Position numbers and translations under genes: made by a program. From the NCBI GenBank assembly GCA_002311975.1, contig DCAL01000052.1:1-5700 (forward strand): a stretch of DNA of 5,700 nt, in the 5' to 3' direction. The notes beneath the pieces were generated by a model. The model made no database searches and was not told the origin of the DNA. It saw only the letters and a program-made list of their open reading frames with translations. Below, in pieces: positions 1-5,700 of this stretch. The stretch is from Fidelibacterota bacterium UBA1134. Its GTDB lineage: Bacteria; Fidelibacterota; Marinisomatia; Marinisomatales; S15-B10. The first letter of the stretch is position 1, and every line of letters starts with the position of its first letter.

Positions 1-252
1 GAAAAAGATGATGCCGCCCATAATTCTGAAAGCGTCGAGGGTGATGGCGTAAAGAGTGAAGATGTAGGTCCCCAGCAGTGCGAAGACAGTCAGCGTGACG
101 GCGCCTGTGAGCGTACCCTTTCGTGCGATTGCCCTTCGCTCATCATCGTTGAACCGCTCCGTCAAAACGAGAAAGAGCGGTGATATCCCGATTGGATTGA
201 TGAGGGTGAAGAGGGTAGAGACGGCAAGAAAAGCGTATTCGAGGAGCGACAT
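1..252 (-). CDS. MarC-family integral membrane protein, N-terminal part (runs off the window edge)
   Basis: Only the first 84 codons are present; the reading frame is open to the window edge. The start ATG is supported by an AGGA ribosome binding site 5 nt upstream. The visible protein has a hydrophobic segment at about residues 4-28 containing NPIGISPLFLVLT, a charged stretch (TERFNDDERRAIARKGT), a second hydrophobic segment at about 47-67, and the start of a third with DAFRIMGGIIFF. The NPIG..P.FL.LT motif followed by a charged loop and the RI.GG pattern are typical of the MarC/YchE family (usually about 200 residues, six membrane helices, inner membrane). The family's transport role is not established; the original link to multiple antibiotic resistance in E. 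coli was not upheld. The gene follows argS by 7 nt and is probably the last visible member of that operon. Family assignment is strong; substrate is unknown. Confidence 0.88.
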   Translation of the reverse strand, partial: MSLLEYAFLAVSTLFTLINPIGISPLFLVLTERFNDDERRAIARKGTLTGAVTLTVFALLGTYIFTLYAITLDAFRIMGGIIFF

Positions 253-257
253 TCAAA

Positions 258-262
258 TCCTA
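258..262 (-). promoter_or_regulatory. Ribosome binding site of the marC-like gene, overlapping the argS stop codon
   Basis: On the minus strand the sequence TAGGA lies 5 nt before the ATG at 252. Its first three bases are the TAG stop codon of argS. Terminating ribosomes would therefore sit on the next gene's binding site, which suits translational coupling. The site fixes the start of the MarC-family gene. Confidence 0.6.
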
Positions 263-1903
263 CATCCTTTCCGGCCGGGAGATGCCTAGAATTGTCAGTC
301 CATTGGCCAGGACAGTTTTCACTGATGTCACCAGGCCGAGGCGCGCCTTGGAAATATCTTCATCATCGGTCACCACGCGGCACTCAGTATAAAACCTGTG
401 GAAGAGAGTAGCGAGGCCGTAGAGGAAGGTGGTGATTCCCTGAGGTTCAAGCGTATTGAGGGCTGTCTCTGTGAGCTCCGGGAATCGGATCATATCTTTC
501 ATGAGAGCTATTTCAGATGGTTCCTGCAGGAGAGTGTGGTTGGCGCCATCGATCGTCAATTCCGTTGTCTCTTCAGCGTGCTTGAGGATATTGCAGATTC
601 TTGCGTGCGCATACTGCAAATAATAGACTGGGTTTTCATCAGACTCTTTGATTGCCAGGGTGAGATCAAAATTCAGATGACTGTGCATGTTGCGCATGAT
701 GAAGAAATACCGCACCACGTCGGCTCCGACCCGGTCGATCAGTTCCTCAAGCGTGACAAATGTCGCCTTGCGGGTGGACATCTTCACTTTCTGGCCGCTC
801 TCCTTGAGTGAGACAAACTGGTGGATCAGAACTGTGATGTGATCCGTGCCATATCCCAGCACCTCTAGCGCTGAGAGGACGTCGGGATATGTGTCTTTGT
901 GATCGGCGCCGAAGATGTCGATGATGTAGTCATAGCCACGCGCTACCTTCTGCGTGTGATAGGCGATGTCCGGCAGGCGGTAAGTGGGCTCGCCCGTCCC
1001 CTTGATGAGCACAGTATCCTGATCTTTACCAAACTGTGTCGTCTTGAACCAGACGGCGCCATCCTTGTCATAAGCCAGACCCTTTTCCCGCAACCCTTCT
1101 ACAACGCGGTCTATGGTGCCGTCCTCGTAAAAAGTCTTTTCATTCATAAAATTGTCGAACTCCAGACCGATCTTAGCCAGGGTCGCCTTGATATCACTGA
1201 ATATCACCTTTTCGGCGGTCTGCTTGAAAATGGTCATGTCATCCTGTTGTTTCAGACTGTCACCGTGGAGTTGTACCATCTGCTCCGCGATATCCCTGAT
1301 GTAGCTGCCTTCATACCCGCCCTCCGGGACAGATGCGTCTTCACCCAGAAGTTCGAGATAGCGCGCCCGGACAGATTCCCCCAGTAAGCGCATCTGGCGG
1401 CCGGCGTCGTTGAAGTAGTACTCACGCGTCACATCGTAGCCGTGCAACTCGAGAATGTTGGACACCACGTCCCCCAACACAGCCTGCCTCCCGTGGCCCA
1501 CCGTTAACGGCCCCGTCGGATTTGCACTGACAAACTCCACCAAGGCTCTCTTTCCCTCTCCCGCTTCTGATTTGCCGTAGTCCTCCCCCTTGGTGAGAAT
1601 CTCTGAGATTTGATTTCTCAGATAGGTCTCGCTGATAGAGAAATTGATGAATCCCGGTTTGGATACTGTGACCGCTGAGCAGGTATCTTCGGGGACGATC
1701 AACTGTTCCCGTATGGCCTCGGCCAGTTCCAGCGGGGGGCGGCCGGCCTCTCTGGCCAGAACCAGCGCCACATTAGATGAAAGGTCGCCGAACTGTGCCG
1801 ATCTGCTGGTTTCGATAATGATTGATTCAGCAGGGAGTTCCAAGGACTGCAGCGTTTTGGCAAGATGTTGCTGCAAACTCACTTTCAGATCGACAATTGA
1901 CAT
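260..1903 (-). CDS. argS: Arginyl-tRNA synthetase (ArgRS)
   Basis: This cytoplasmic class I aminoacyl-tRNA synthetase charges tRNA-Arg with arginine using ATP. At 547 residues it is within the usual bacterial range of about 550-580. Residues 1-90 fit the N-terminal tRNA-recognition (Add-1) domain, with AQFGDLSSNVA at 36-46. The catalytic Rossmann core carries SANPTGP at 126-132 and the HIGH-type motif VGHGR at 135-139. GEPTYRLPDIAYH starts at 304, and the KMSKS-type loop is KMSTR at 374-378, a normal variant for this enzyme. The C-terminal helical anticodon-binding domain starts near NPVYYLQYAHAR (424-435) and the protein ends in PERM, a common ArgRS C-terminus. The ATG start gives a family-like N-terminus, but no clear Shine-Dalgarno sequence precedes it. 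The gene lies 38 nt after rsfS and 7 nt before the MarC gene. No catalytic motif is missing. Confidence 0.98.
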   Translation of the reverse strand: MSIVDLKVSLQQHLAKTLQSLELPAESIIIETSRSAQFGDLSSNVALVLAREAGRPPLELAEAIREQLIVPEDTCSAVTVSKPGFINFSISETYLRNQISEILTKGEDYGKSEAGEGKRALVEFVSANPTGPLTVGHGRQAVLGDVVSNILELHGYDVTREYYFNDAGRQMRLLGESVRARYLELLGEDASVPEGGYEGSYIRDIAEQMVQLHGDSLKQQDDMTIFKQTAEKVIFSDIKATLAKIGLEFDNFMNEKTFYEDGTIDRVVEGLREKGLAYDKDGAVWFKTTQFGKDQDTVLIKGTGEPTYRLPDIAYHTQKVARGYDYIIDIFGADHKDTYPDVLSALEVLGYGTDHITVLIHQFVSLKESGQKVKMSTRKATFVTLEELIDRVGADVVRYFFIMRNMHSHLNFDLTLAIKESDENPVYYLQYAHARICNILKHAEETTELTIDGANHTLLQEPSEIALMKDMIRFPELTETALNTLEPQGITTFLYGLATLFHRFYTECRVVTDDEDISKARLGLVTSVKTVLANGLTILGISRPERM

Positions 1904-1941
1904 GGGGTAATTTTATGGAATCCGGCAAAGGGAAGACAGAA

Positions 1942-2340
1942 TTATTCTTCCGCAGAGGCTTCCGCATGAGAGTCGCCGATGATTTCGAGAGTTGCATCTG
2001 CCCACAGACGTTCCAACTGGTAGAAGTCCCTTGCTTCCTGCTGGAAAATGTGGACCACTACATGCACGAAATCTATCAGCACCCACCGCAGCGATTGCAT
2101 CCCTTCCACGTGCCACGGCTTATCAACGGAAGCCATTCCATCTAAGATAGCGTCGTGGATAGCTTTCACATGGACATCAGTGGAACCTGCACAGATGAGG
2201 AAGAAATCGGTGATGGTGGTCTGTTCGCGCACATCGAGAATCTGGATATTATCAGCCTTCTTCGAGAGAGCCAGTTCGGCAATTTCGTGTGCCAACTCTT
2301 CAGAAGGAGTCGCTTCGGCTGGGTGCTTTTGTTGCGGCAA
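1942..2340 (-). CDS. rsfS: Ribosomal silencing factor RsfS (YbeB/Iojap family), TTG start
   Basis: RsfS binds ribosomal protein uL14 on the large subunit and blocks joining of the 30S subunit, lowering translation when nutrients are short. The 132-residue protein matches the family along its length: SEELAHEIAELALSKKA near the N-terminus, ILDVREQTTITDFFLICAGS at 34-53, WHVEG at 76-80, WVLIDFVHVVVHIF at 86-99 and RDFYQLERLW at 104-113. The last 15 or so residues are an acidic, alanine-rich tail. The best start is the TTG at 2340-2338, two nt after the TGA of the LytR_C gene. No Shine-Dalgarno sequence precedes it, so translational coupling is likely. A TTG at codon 16 would cut into the first conserved helix, so the upstream TTG fits better. 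rsfS often neighbours nadD in other bacteria; no nadD is seen here. Function is sure, the exact start is not. Confidence 0.95.
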   Translation of the reverse strand: MPQQKHPAEATPSEELAHEIAELALSKKADNIQILDVREQTTITDFFLICAGSTDVHVKAIHDAILDGMASVDKPWHVEGMQSLRWVLIDFVHVVVHIFQQEARDFYQLERLWADATLEIIGDSHAEASAEE

Positions 2341-2342
2341 GG

Positions 2343-2906
2343 TCAGGGTTGTCTGGAAAGGAATTTCTTGAGCGGTTCGATCTTTTTGTAGTCCTTGCCG
2401 ATGATCACCGTTATATCGGCGGCGAGAGACAAATCAGGCTGGAACATCAGTCTTGTGGTGTCCTGCTTCGAGATGTTGAGAAGTTCGGCTAGCTTGTAGG
2501 AGTTTTCCATGAATTCGTTTCGCTGGACGATGAGCGTTGTTGCGTAATCGAAATGATCGGCATTCTCCGTCTTCACAACGTCAATGTAGCGGGAACGGAG
2601 GTAATCTGTCATCTGTTGCGCGGCGCCCTGTACACCGCATCCGTTCAACACTTCCACCTCTATATCTGAAAGTGAGGACTGTTCGTAGTTCTTGATACTT
2701 AAGTCGGGTGGTGACATATCTCGGGTAAATTCTTCTATTAGTTCCCCGCCGCGGATGTGTCTCTGCAGAATAGAGGTGACAAATGCGAGACAGACGATGG
2801 ACAGCACTACGATAGCGCTGTTGGGGGCATGTGCCTGATGGTTACGCTTCTTGGTGGAGGGTCTGCGCCGGACAGGTTTTGTTTTACGCGCGCCTCTCTT
2901 CGCCAT
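2343..2906 (-). CDS. Membrane-anchored LytR_C-domain protein
   Basis: The 187-residue protein has three parts. Residues 1-28 are very basic (many Lys/Arg). Residues 30-47 form one hydrophobic membrane segment (SAIVVLSIVCLAFVTSIL). After a linker, residues 82-176 resemble the LytR/CpsA/Psr C-terminal domain: EVEVLNGCGVQGAAQQM, then a strand with TTLIVQR, then DITVIIGKDYKKI. The basic N-terminus should stay in the cytoplasm, placing the domain outside the inner membrane. No LCP catalytic (wall-polymer transferase) domain is present, so this is a stand-alone LytR_C protein, not a LytR transferase. The molecular role of such proteins is not known; an envelope role is inferred. The ATG at 2906 lies 8 nt after the previous stop, without a Shine-Dalgarno sequence, and the TGA lies 2 nt before rsfS. 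Both junctions suggest one operon with coupled translation. Confidence 0.85.
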   Translation of the reverse strand: MAKRGARKTKPVRRRPSTKKRNHQAHAPNSAIVVLSIVCLAFVTSILQRHIRGGELIEEFTRDMSPPDLSIKNYEQSSLSDIEVEVLNGCGVQGAAQQMTDYLRSRYIDVVKTENADHFDYATTLIVQRNEFMENSYKLAELLNISKQDTTRLMFQPDLSLAADITVIIGKDYKKIEPLKKFLSRQP

Positions 2907-2914
2907 TCAGGAAG

Positions 2915-3454
2915 TTATTCCCGGGTGCGAGAGAAAGGGGAGTATCGATTCGCGGGCCAGTAGCGATTCAGTCGAGGGTAGTTATCCATCGATATTGAGA
3001 ACTCAAGGTTGTCCAGCGGACGGTACTGAAGTTTTGCACCGTAATAGACTTGGCCGCTGAGGCTGTTAATCCTCTGCGAAAAGGGTGCGGAAATCTGACT
3101 TCTTCCATGGGCGAAAGGTGCTTGTGACGATTGAACAATATCGAGATTGGTCTGCAGCGTCCACTTATTGGAAATCATGTAGTTCAGGCGATTGGAATAG
3201 ACGCCGTAGCTGAGCGCCTGTCCCCCGAAGGAAGCCATATTGAGGGAGAAGCCGTGATCCATGGAAAAACGCTCGGGATCCGCCAGAGAGAGAATCGATT
3301 CCTGATTCTGAGTCTCCTCGGGGTACAGAGGAGTTCTCGATGACAACTGTGATTTGAATTGTCCGAATAGCGCCGGCGTGAGGATTAACACCGCTACTAT
3401 GGGGAGACAGGTTCTGACTATCTTAGTGGTCGTAATTGTTGTTGATCTATTCAT
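2915..3454 (-). CDS. Small secreted, beta-rich protein of unknown function (possible outer-membrane protein)
   Basis: I do not recognise this protein as a named family. With the ATG at 3454 it has 179 residues. The N-terminus looks like a Sec signal peptide: MNR..., basic residues to Arg14, a hydrophobic core at 17-30, and probable cleavage after Gly31 (ALFG|QF). The mature part is rich in Ser, Asn, Gln, Tyr and Phe. It has alternating polar/hydrophobic stretches that look like beta strands, for example FSLNMASFGG at 69-78, LNYMISNKWTLQTNLDIV at 90-107 and VYYGAKLQYRPLDNLEFSIS at 136-155. This suggests a short beta barrel or beta sheet facing the periplasm or outer membrane. The C-terminus (PFSRTRE) lacks the usual terminal aromatic residue of BAM-inserted barrels. 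An in-frame ATG at 3499 would add 15 residues, but it lies between the -35 and -10 boxes of the promoter and has no ribosome binding site, so 3454 is preferred. The gene leads the LytR_C-rsfS-argS-marC operon. Confidence 0.75.
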   Translation of the reverse strand: MNRSTTITTTKIVRTCLPIVAVLILTPALFGQFKSQLSSRTPLYPEETQNQESILSLADPERFSMDHGFSLNMASFGGQALSYGVYSNRLNYMISNKWTLQTNLDIVQSSQAPFAHGRSQISAPFSQRINSLSGQVYYGAKLQYRPLDNLEFSISMDNYPRLNRYWPANRYSPFSRTRE

Positions 3455-3462
3455 GCTGAATA

Positions 3463-3468
3463 CCTTAT
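3463..3468 (-). promoter_or_regulatory. Ribosome binding site that sets the start of the small secreted protein
   Basis: ATAAGG on the minus strand ends 8 nt before the ATG at 3454. The competing ATG at 3499 has only CTTGACAAGCTT in front of it, which is not a ribosome binding site. The site therefore supports the shorter protein. Confidence 0.6.
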
Positions 3469-3481
3469 CCGCGACACCAGA

Positions 3482-3510
3482 AACATAACGTTTGTTCATA
3501 AGCTTGTCAA
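3482..3510 (-). promoter_or_regulatory. Strong sigma70-type promoter for the secreted protein-LytR_C-rsfS-argS-marC operon
   Basis: On the minus strand, TTGACA (3510-3505, a perfect -35 consensus) is followed after exactly 17 nt by TATGTT (3487-3482), which matches the -10 consensus at four of six positions. Transcription would be expected to begin near 3475, about 20 nt before the ATG at 3454. The promoter lies in the 170-nt gap after mnmA, the largest intergenic gap in the window. No other comparable promoter is seen before the downstream genes, so it probably serves the whole operon. This is a sequence match only. Confidence 0.65.
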
Positions 3511-3624
3511 GGTATTTGGGGAAACAGTACTAAATTACCAATCTGATGCCGAATGTATGGCAAAACCGATTTTGATTTCCACTCTTTCTCATTTTCTGTG
3601 ATGGCAACTGCGGATGAGCACAAC

Positions 3625-4743
3625 CTATTTAGCAGCGAATCCTTTCACAATGATGCCGCCTCCCATGAGAGTATCGCCTGAATAGAAAACCGCCGACTGT
3701 CCCGGCGTGACGGCAAATTGCGGCATCTCGAATTCTACGTTCACGCTGCATTCAGAGTCCCAGACGAGACTGCATAATACGCCTTCATGATTATACCTGA
3801 TGAGAACGTGGAGAGGAGAAATATCCGGTTCGTGATGCCAGTTCAAATCTCCGACGACGCACCCCGAGAAGTAAGCCCCCGGTCTCGGCGTCACTGTTAC
3901 ACGGTTCTTTTCCGCATCGATATCCGTCACATAAAGTGCTTCGGGTCCGGAGATACCCAGCCCCCGGCGCTGACCGATGGTGTAAGCGGAAATTCCCTCA
4001 TGCTGTCCCACAACGTTTCCGACCCTATCGACGAAATCACCGTGGCTTTCCTTGGTGGTCCGTTCAGGCGCATAGTCGTGCAGGAATTGCCGGTAGTTGT
4101 CATTGGGGACGAAGCATAGTTCCTGACTTTCGGCAATCTCGGCTGTTATCAGATTGGCGTCCTTTGCCAGCCGCCGGACTTCGCTTTTGGTCAGTCTCCC
4201 TAGCGGAAACATGGTTCGAGCCAGCGCATCTTTACTCAATCCCCACAGAACATAGGATTGGTCCTTGTTGCTGTCAAGCCCCTTCTTCAGGATGGACGTG
4301 CCGTCATCTTCTTGTTCAATAATGGCGTAGTGGCCCGAAGCGATCCAGTGAGCGTTCAGTTCATCAGCTTTGTCAAGCAGTGCACGCCATCTGACACGCG
4401 TATTGCAGCGGATGCATGGGTTGGGCGTTCGACCCTCGAAGTACTCTCCCACAAGATAGTCAACTACATTTCGCTGAAAGGCGTCCTGGTAATCGAGCAA
4501 ATGGTGTTCTACTCCAGCAGACTCACATACATTCTTGGCGTTCTCCACAGCCTCCGCTGAGCAGCAATAGGAAGCTGAAGTGAGGGCGTCGCTGCCGTGG
4601 TCCCACAGCTTCATGGTCACGCCTACGGCATGGTATCCCTCATCCAGCACTCGCAGTAAGGCAACTGAACTGTCAACGCCGCCCGACATGGCGACAATCA
4701 CGCTTTTTCTATCCATTGATTTCTTTGAATTTTTCTCTGTCAT
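3625..4743 (-). CDS. mnmA: tRNA-specific 2-thiouridylase MnmA
   Basis: MnmA makes the 2-thio group of the wobble uridine (U34) in tRNA-Lys, -Glu and -Gln. It adenylates U34 with ATP and then transfers sulfur supplied by a cysteine desulfurase relay. The 372-residue length is normal. The PP-loop ATP-binding motif SGGVDSS is at 20-26, followed by CCSAEAVENA (60-69), RTPNPCIRCN (105-114), SGHYA (136-140), SNKDQSYVLWGL (158-169), SQELCFV (206-212) and AYTIGQRRGLGI (253-264). Cys113 and Cys210 correspond to E. coli Cys102 and Cys199, the catalytic pair. Cys110 sits where E. coli has Asp99, giving a CxxC. The C-terminal beta-barrel domain is complete and ends with GGGIIVKG. The ATG at 4743 has no Shine-Dalgarno sequence; an ATG at 4716 would start MDRKSVIVAMSGG, a more typical MnmA N-terminus, so the start is uncertain by nine codons. 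It follows the phosphoesterase gene by 79 nt. Confidence 0.97.
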   Translation of the reverse strand: MTEKNSKKSMDRKSVIVAMSGGVDSSVALLRVLDEGYHAVGVTMKLWDHGSDALTSASYCCSAEAVENAKNVCESAGVEHHLLDYQDAFQRNVVDYLVGEYFEGRTPNPCIRCNTRVRWRALLDKADELNAHWIASGHYAIIEQEDDGTSILKKGLDSNKDQSYVLWGLSKDALARTMFPLGRLTKSEVRRLAKDANLITAEIAESQELCFVPNDNYRQFLHDYAPERTTKESHGDFVDRVGNVVGQHEGISAYTIGQRRGLGISGPEALYVTDIDAEKNRVTVTPRPGAYFSGCVVGDLNWHHEPDISPLHVLIRYNHEGVLCSLVWDSECSVNVEFEMPQFAVTPGQSAVFYSGDTLMGGGIIVKGFAAK

Positions 4744-4766
4744 GAAAGGGGACTACGTATGACTGG

Positions 4767-4793
4767 CCTGATTATTGAGTAGCTAAAATCAGG
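4767..4793. repeat. 7-bp inverted repeat in the leader of mnmA
   Basis: CCTGATT and AATCAGG are perfect inverted copies separated by 13 nt, lying 24 nt upstream of the mnmA ATG at 4743. No T-run follows on either strand, so it is not a typical intrinsic terminator. It could be an operator or a leader hairpin. A weak promoter-like pair (TTGCAC at 4801-4796 and AATAAT at 4776-4771, spacing 19) overlaps it. A 7-bp arm can occur by chance. Confidence 0.3.
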
Positions 4794-4822
4794 TAGTGCA
4801 AAGCTGACTGGGAAAGCGAGAC

Positions 4823-5602
4823 TCAGAGGAAAACGTTCCGTATTTCGCCGTGTTTCAGGGTGCTCTGGAGATTCTTGTAAAAGGGCGGTTTACGCGTCTC
4901 CAGCAGATCGAGAGTGGCGTCCATGTCGTACTCAAATCTCTGAACTTCCCACTTGAATTCATCACCCACCGTCAGGAATCCGATAGCTCCCTTTGTGATC
5001 TTGTCAAAGGGGATGCCGACGCTCACCGGGCACAGTATCTTCAGGTTTCCGTTTTCTTCCTCGCGCGGAAGATGGATGTGACCGTGCAGGAAGACGAACA
5101 GATTGACTTCCGGATAGCTCAGACTGACATGGTTTCGCCACGTGATGGCTTCTTCCAGGGACGGCGGCTGATCGTCTCTTTCATACCATGCGTGGGAGAA
5201 TTCGATAAGGGTTGAACCGATGTGTTCGCGGTGAGAAATGTGCGTTCTGTTGCGGATGAAATCGATGCCTTCATCACCGATCTGTTCGGCAGCCCACCGC
5301 TCATGCTGGACTATAGCCTGGCAGACCGGGTCGTCAGGACTCATCCCTTCAATGGTGGGAAACTCCTGCTCCCAGATACGCTCCACCAGATAACGTTCGT
5401 GATTGCCGCAGAGGAAGACGGTATCTTCCAAGGCAGACAGGATATCGAAGACTTCTTTCGGTGCCGGGCCCAGAGCAAAGTAATCGCCCACGTAGACCGT
5501 TTCGTCCACATCATCACGCTCACTGACGATGGCGAGCGCCTTCTCGAAAGCGGCGCGATTTCCGTGGATATCCGTCAGTATTGCGAAAGTCTTATTTGCC
5601 AT
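4823..5602 (-). CDS. Calcineurin-like metallophosphoesterase (YfcE/MJ0936-type)
   Basis: The 259-residue protein has all five metal-binding blocks of the calcineurin-like phosphoesterase fold in order: DIHGN at 11-15, GD at 39-40 (YVGDYFALGP), GNHE at 66-69, His137 in EFSHAW, and GHIH at 174-177. Asp11, His13, Asp40, Asn67, His137, His175 and His177 would hold a two-metal centre. There is no signal peptide or membrane segment, so it is probably cytoplasmic. The insert between GNHE and His137 (about residues 70-136) is helical-looking and rich in charged residues. Family members hydrolyse phosphodiesters or phosphomonoesters; the physiological substrate cannot be read from the sequence. The start ATG is fixed by AGAGGG 6 nt upstream. 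The gene is probably the first of a unit that may include mnmA. Family is sure, substrate unknown. Confidence 0.93.
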   Translation of the reverse strand: MANKTFAILTDIHGNRAAFEKALAIVSERDDVDETVYVGDYFALGPAPKEVFDILSALEDTVFLCGNHERYLVERIWEQEFPTIEGMSPDDPVCQAIVQHERWAAEQIGDEGIDFIRNRTHISHREHIGSTLIEFSHAWYERDDQPPSLEEAITWRNHVSLSYPEVNLFVFLHGHIHLPREEENGNLKILCPVSVGIPFDKITKGAIGFLTVGDEFKWEVQRFEYDMDATLDLLETRKPPFYKNLQSTLKHGEIRNVFL

Positions 5603-5608
5603 GGTTAA

Positions 5609-5614
5609 CCCTCT
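5609..5614 (-). promoter_or_regulatory. Ribosome binding site of the metallophosphoesterase gene
   Basis: AGAGGG on the minus strand lies 6 nt before the ATG at 5602. It is the best Shine-Dalgarno match in the window and fixes this start. Confidence 0.65.
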
Positions 5615-5636
5615 TCGGAATAATCACCGAGACACA

Positions 5637-5665
5637 AATATACTATTCATTTATCTTGAGCACAA
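5637..5665 (-). promoter_or_regulatory. Probable sigma70-type promoter of the metallophosphoesterase gene
   Basis: On the minus strand TTGTGC (5665-5660) is followed after 17 nt by TATATT (5642-5637), which matches the -10 consensus at five of six positions. The -35 box matches only three of six. The spacer and flanks are AT-rich, and the expected start of transcription is near 5630, about 28 nt before the ATG. The 35 bases beyond it, up to the window edge, show no recognisable gene. Confidence 0.45.
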
Positions 5666-5700
5666 TTATTCTTTTCTACGTCCGCAAACCTGGCTCGCAG

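Noticed and set aside
398..811. Open 137-codon frame on the plus strand opposite the C-terminal part of argS
   Set aside because: It has no recognisable domain and lies wholly against the conserved ArgRS coding sequence, so it is a shadow frame.
899..1387. Open 162-codon frame on the plus strand opposite argS
   Set aside because: It is antisense to the conserved catalytic region of ArgRS, shows no recognisable domain, and is explained by the codon bias of the real gene.
1913..2116. Open 67-codon minus-strand frame overlapping the 3' part of rsfS
   Set aside because: It is out of frame with rsfS, has an unnatural Arg/Gly/Cys-rich composition, and the RsfS frame is clearly the real one.
3561..3574. 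CAAAACCGATTTTG, a possible hairpin between mnmA and the downstream promoter
   Set aside because: The stem is only 5 bp of mostly A-T pairs and no T-run follows, so it is not a credible terminator.
5603..5610. GGTTAACC palindrome just before the metallophosphoesterase ATG
   Set aside because: An 8-bp palindrome is expected by chance in a window of this size, and nothing nearby makes it look like an operator.
5666..5700. Possible tRNA or gene end at the right edge
   Set aside because: No T-arm or acceptor-stem pattern is visible, and the three minus-strand frames close quickly without recognisable coding.
1..5700. Mobile element, phage, CRISPR or defence island
   Set aside because: No transposase, integrase, terminal repeats, regular repeat array or defence-type domains are present; the genes are mostly core functions in a co-oriented layout.

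Overview
The window looks like ordinary chromosome from a Gram-negative bacterium of middling GC content. Seven genes all lie on the minus strand, so reading right to left gives the direction of transcription. The organism cannot be named from this sequence. Three things lean towards the FCB superphylum or a neighbouring candidate phylum (Marinimicrobia-like lineages are one guess): a lone LytR_C-domain membrane protein directly before rsfS, a small beta-rich secreted or outer-membrane protein with an 'LFG|Q'-type signal peptide, and several starts without a Shine-Dalgarno sequence. That placement is inference and is weakly held.

Layout in the direction of transcription. (1) 5700-5603 holds a probable sigma70-type promoter and a good ribosome binding site. 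(2) 5602-4823 encodes a calcineurin-like metallophosphoesterase. (3) 4822-4744 is a 79-nt gap with a 7-bp inverted repeat. (4) 4743-3625 encodes the tRNA 2-thiouridylase MnmA. (5) 3624-3455 carries a strong promoter (TTGACA, 17 nt, TATGTT) and a ribosome binding site. (6) 3454-2915 encodes a small secreted protein of unknown function. (7) 2906-2343 encodes a membrane-anchored LytR_C-domain protein. (8) 2340-1942 encodes the ribosomal silencing factor RsfS, from a TTG start. (9) 1903-260 encodes arginyl-tRNA synthetase. (10) 252 to the window edge is the first 84 codons of a MarC-family membrane protein.

Items 6 to 10 have gaps of only 8, 2, 38 and 7 nt, so they probably form one operon driven by the promoter at 3482-3510. 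The operon mixes translation functions (RsfS, ArgRS) with envelope functions (secreted protein, LytR_C protein, MarC). MnmA and the phosphoesterase probably form a second, upstream unit. There is no gene-free stretch over 300 bases. I see no mobile element, CRISPR array, RNA gene or convincing intrinsic terminator.

I did not find a clearly new biological system. The most useful observations are the corrected start of the small secreted protein, the CxxC plus Cys set in MnmA, and the unknown protein that leads the translation/envelope operon.
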